Positions 62,262 through 64,000 of a DNA stretch of 64,000 bases are shown here, piece after piece. This DNA comes from Ignavibacteria bacterium RIFOXYC2_FULL_35_21 (lineage in GTDB: Bacteria; Bacteroidota; Ignavibacteria; Kapaibacteriales; UBA2268): positions 1-64,000 of the forward strand of contig MHAY01000010.1 in NCBI GenBank assembly GCA_001804705.1, written 5' to 3'. Numbering within the stretch: position 1 is the stretch's first letter; the number at the start of each line of letters is the position of its first letter. The notes beneath the pieces are model-generated. The model was not told the DNA's origin. It saw only the letters and a program-made list of their open reading frames with translations, and did no database searches. The position numbers and the translations under genes are program-made.

Positions 62262-63977
62262 ATGAAAAATGAAAAATTAATAATGACAAGTATAGTTGAT
62301 ATAAAGAACATTATAATTAGATTTCTTATCCTGATTTTGATTATTGCAGGTTGTGCAAATCCGATTCCTCCTTCGGGTGGACCGCCGGACAAGACACCAC
62401 CTGAGATATTAAGCTATGAACCTGCTAACGGGACACTCAATTTCAATGGAAATTATATTACTCTTGAATTCAATAAATATATGAATAAAAACGAAGTAAA
62501 CGATAATGTTTTTATTTCACCTACTGTACCTTTTACTTTGGATTGGAGCGGTAAGGAGCTTGAAATTGAATTTACAGAAGAGCTTGCATCAAACACAACC
62601 TATGCCCTGACTCTTGGAACAGAATATACAGACTCGAAGCAGAATAAACCGGCAGAAGCATTTTCATTAATATTTTCTACAGGTAGTTTTATTGACAGCG
62701 GTATTGTCAATGGGCGACTTTATGATAAAGAGCCGGCGGGTGTTTTTATTTTTTGTTATAAGATAGATAGTATTAATGCAGATACATTGGATCCATCCCA
62801 TACAAGGCCTTATTCAAGAATACAAGCAGGTACTAACGGTAATTTTGAATTTCGTGCATTAAAGAATGGATTATACAGATTCTTTGCAGTTAGGGATAAA
62901 TTCAAGGATGGGATATATGATAACGGCATGGACGATTTTGGAGCGGCTCCTAACGACGTTTCCGTTAAACAAGATTCAGCTTCAAATATAAACTTGAAAA
63001 TCGGGCCTGCAATTGACAAAGTGGGACCAATTTTGAGTATTGCAGAAGCATTAAGCAGCAGAAGAATAGAACTGGAATTCAGCGAGGATGTCGATACTTT
63101 ATCGGTTGATACTTCACTATTTGAAATTTCCGATTCTTCGAATAAGATTAATTATGGAATTATATCCGCCAATATAAGTAAGGCAGGAGCCAACAAAATT
63201 GAACTTTTTACAGTAAACGAACTGGATACAAGCATAAAATGGTTTGTAACTATTAAAGGTGGTTTAAAGGATTCAGTTGGAAATGTCATTTCCGATACAA
63301 ATAACAGAACTTATTTCTATTCGATTCCTGAAAAAGATACAATTGAACCAAAAATAATCAAACTACCATTTAAAGACAGCACTTTCAGCGTTAGTCCCGA
63401 ACAAAGTTTTGATTTTATTTTTAATATAGCAATGCAACAAAACATAAATGATGAAATTAAATTCCGTATGCCTGAAGGCAGCAAAGAAATACCATTCGAT
63501 GCACACTGGAAGGACGGAAATCATCTATCTATAAAACCAAAACAATTATTGCAAAGCGATAATTGGTATTCATTGTCTTTAGACCTTAAAGCTTGGAAAG
63601 CGACAAATGGTTTAAGCATGACTGATACAATTGTAAGCATAAGATTCAAAACCAAGGATATTAGAAGTTATGGAGGGCTCTCCGGTACTTTGAAAGGGAA
63701 TTATGAAACGGGTGAAAAATACATAATTACACTGATTTCAAAAGATAAAAGCCAAACTTTTACTACAAAATCCGATAATGCGGGTAGATGGGAATTTAGC
63801 CAAATACCGCCGGGATTTTACACTTTAGAAGTCTATAACGATAAAGACGGTAATAGCAAATACAGTTATGGAGAACCATATCCATACAAATATTCTGAAA
63901 TATTCTACGTTTTTGATAAGGAATTTGAGATTAAGCCCAGATGGAAGGTAGAAGATATGCTCATAACTCTACCTTAA
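62262..63977 (+). CDS. Lipoprotein with N-terminal Ig-like (Big_5) domain
   Basis: Signal peptide II with lipobox LIIAGC (Cys31 from the first ATG). An in-frame ATG at 62283 would place it at Cys24, more usual; neither start has a clear RBS. The conserved NPIPPSGGPPDKTPPEIL follows the Cys and leads into a Big_5 Ig-like domain with ITLEFNKYMNKNEV and LEIEFTEELASNTTYALTLG. Two more Ig-like units (about 265-370 and 370-470) and a final carboxypeptidase-regulatory-like unit (about 480-571) complete it. This layout is common in Bacteroidota outer-membrane lipoproteins; the function is unknown. It ends 23 bases before the window edge. Confidence 0.87.
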   Translation: MKNEKLIMTSIVDIKNIIIRFLILILIIAGCANPIPPSGGPPDKTPPEILSYEPANGTLNFNGNYITLEFNKYMNKNEVNDNVFISPTVPFTLDWSGKELEIEFTEELASNTTYALTLGTEYTDSKQNKPAEAFSLIFSTGSFIDSGIVNGRLYDKEPAGVFIFCYKIDSINADTLDPSHTRPYSRIQAGTNGNFEFRALKNGLYRFFAVRDKFKDGIYDNGMDDFGAAPNDVSVKQDSASNINLKIGPAIDKVGPILSIAEALSSRRIELEFSEDVDTLSVDTSLFEISDSSNKINYGIISANISKAGANKIELFTVNELDTSIKWFVTIKGGLKDSVGNVISDTNNRTYFYSIPEKDTIEPKIIKLPFKDSTFSVSPEQSFDFIFNIAMQQNINDEIKFRMPEGSKEIPFDAHWKDGNHLSIKPKQLLQSDNWYSLSLDLKAWKATNGLSMTDTIVSIRFKTKDIRSYGGLSGTLKGNYETGEKYIITLISKDKSQTFTTKSDNAGRWEFSQIPPGFYTLEVYNDKDGNSKYSYGEPYPYKYSEIFYVFDKEFEIKPRWKVEDMLITLP

Positions 63978-64000
63978 CCAAATAAAGTGTTTAATTAACT

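Noticed and set aside
1..64000. CRISPR arrays, insertion-sequence transposases, integrases and rRNA genes
   Set aside because: None were seen. The short repeats present are palindromic or direct elements without regular spacers, and no transposase or integrase motifs were found.

Overview
The window looks like an A/T-rich chromosome segment of a Bacteroidota/Chlorobiota-type (FCB group) bacterium. Three things point there. At least six secreted proteins end in a type IX secretion (T9SS) sorting domain. Several genes are preceded by the Bacteroidota promoter form TTTG-N20-TAnnTTTG, exact or nearly so. The gene families are also typical: a FISUMP-domain protein, choice-of-anchor and Ig-like cell-surface proteins, and PdxA. 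The mixture suggests an Ignavibacteria- or Kapabacteria-like lineage, but no rRNA is present to settle that.

Layout. 1-8.8 kb: a T9SS surface protein, an HtrA/Deg protease flanked by two 189-bp direct repeats, and a large AddB-type nuclease on the minus strand. 8.9-11.3 kb: iorA-iorB, indolepyruvate:ferredoxin oxidoreductase. 11.3-11.95 kb: remains of toxin-antitoxin modules. 11.9-17.6 kb, minus strand: polyprenyl synthase, DprA, a frameshifted TrmH-type methyltransferase, a cation efflux transporter and P5C dehydrogenase. 17.7-30.5 kb: three very large secreted proteins (a Cys-rich repeat protein, an Ig/carboxypeptidase-regulatory repeat protein and a TPR-CHAT protease-like protein). 31.3-35.0 kb: a putative defence island with a Shedu-type nuclease and a large DNA methyltransferase, flanked by repeat debris. 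35.2-39.0 kb: prolyl oligopeptidase, a PLP decarboxylase and a small orphan. 39.2-42.7 kb: a T9SS subtilisin and a lipoprotein. 42.7-44.2 kb: mraZ-rsmH with a clear MraZ box but without the rest of the dcw cluster. 44.6-49.2 kb: a YCF48-like T9SS protein, a DUF4287/DUF5655 protein and a membrane-bound GH2-like protein. 49.2-57.1 kb: a housekeeping run purC-rodA-pdxA-rplM-rpsI-rpsB-tsf-pyrH-frr-tRNA-Val. 57.3-64 kb: an orphan membrane protein, two small secreted proteins, a HEPN-MNT pair, a YihY/BrkB protein and an Ig-like lipoprotein.

The housekeeping genes sit in tight co-directional groups. The accessory genes are separated by longer A/T-rich gaps holding several families of short palindromic repeats. 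The best candidate for a less-described system is the Shedu plus methyltransferase pair. The methyltransferase carries an extra C-terminal domain with a nuclease-like acidic motif, and the Shedu gene has its own promoter, which also fixes its start codon. All calls come from reading the sequence and remembered family motifs; no database search was run.
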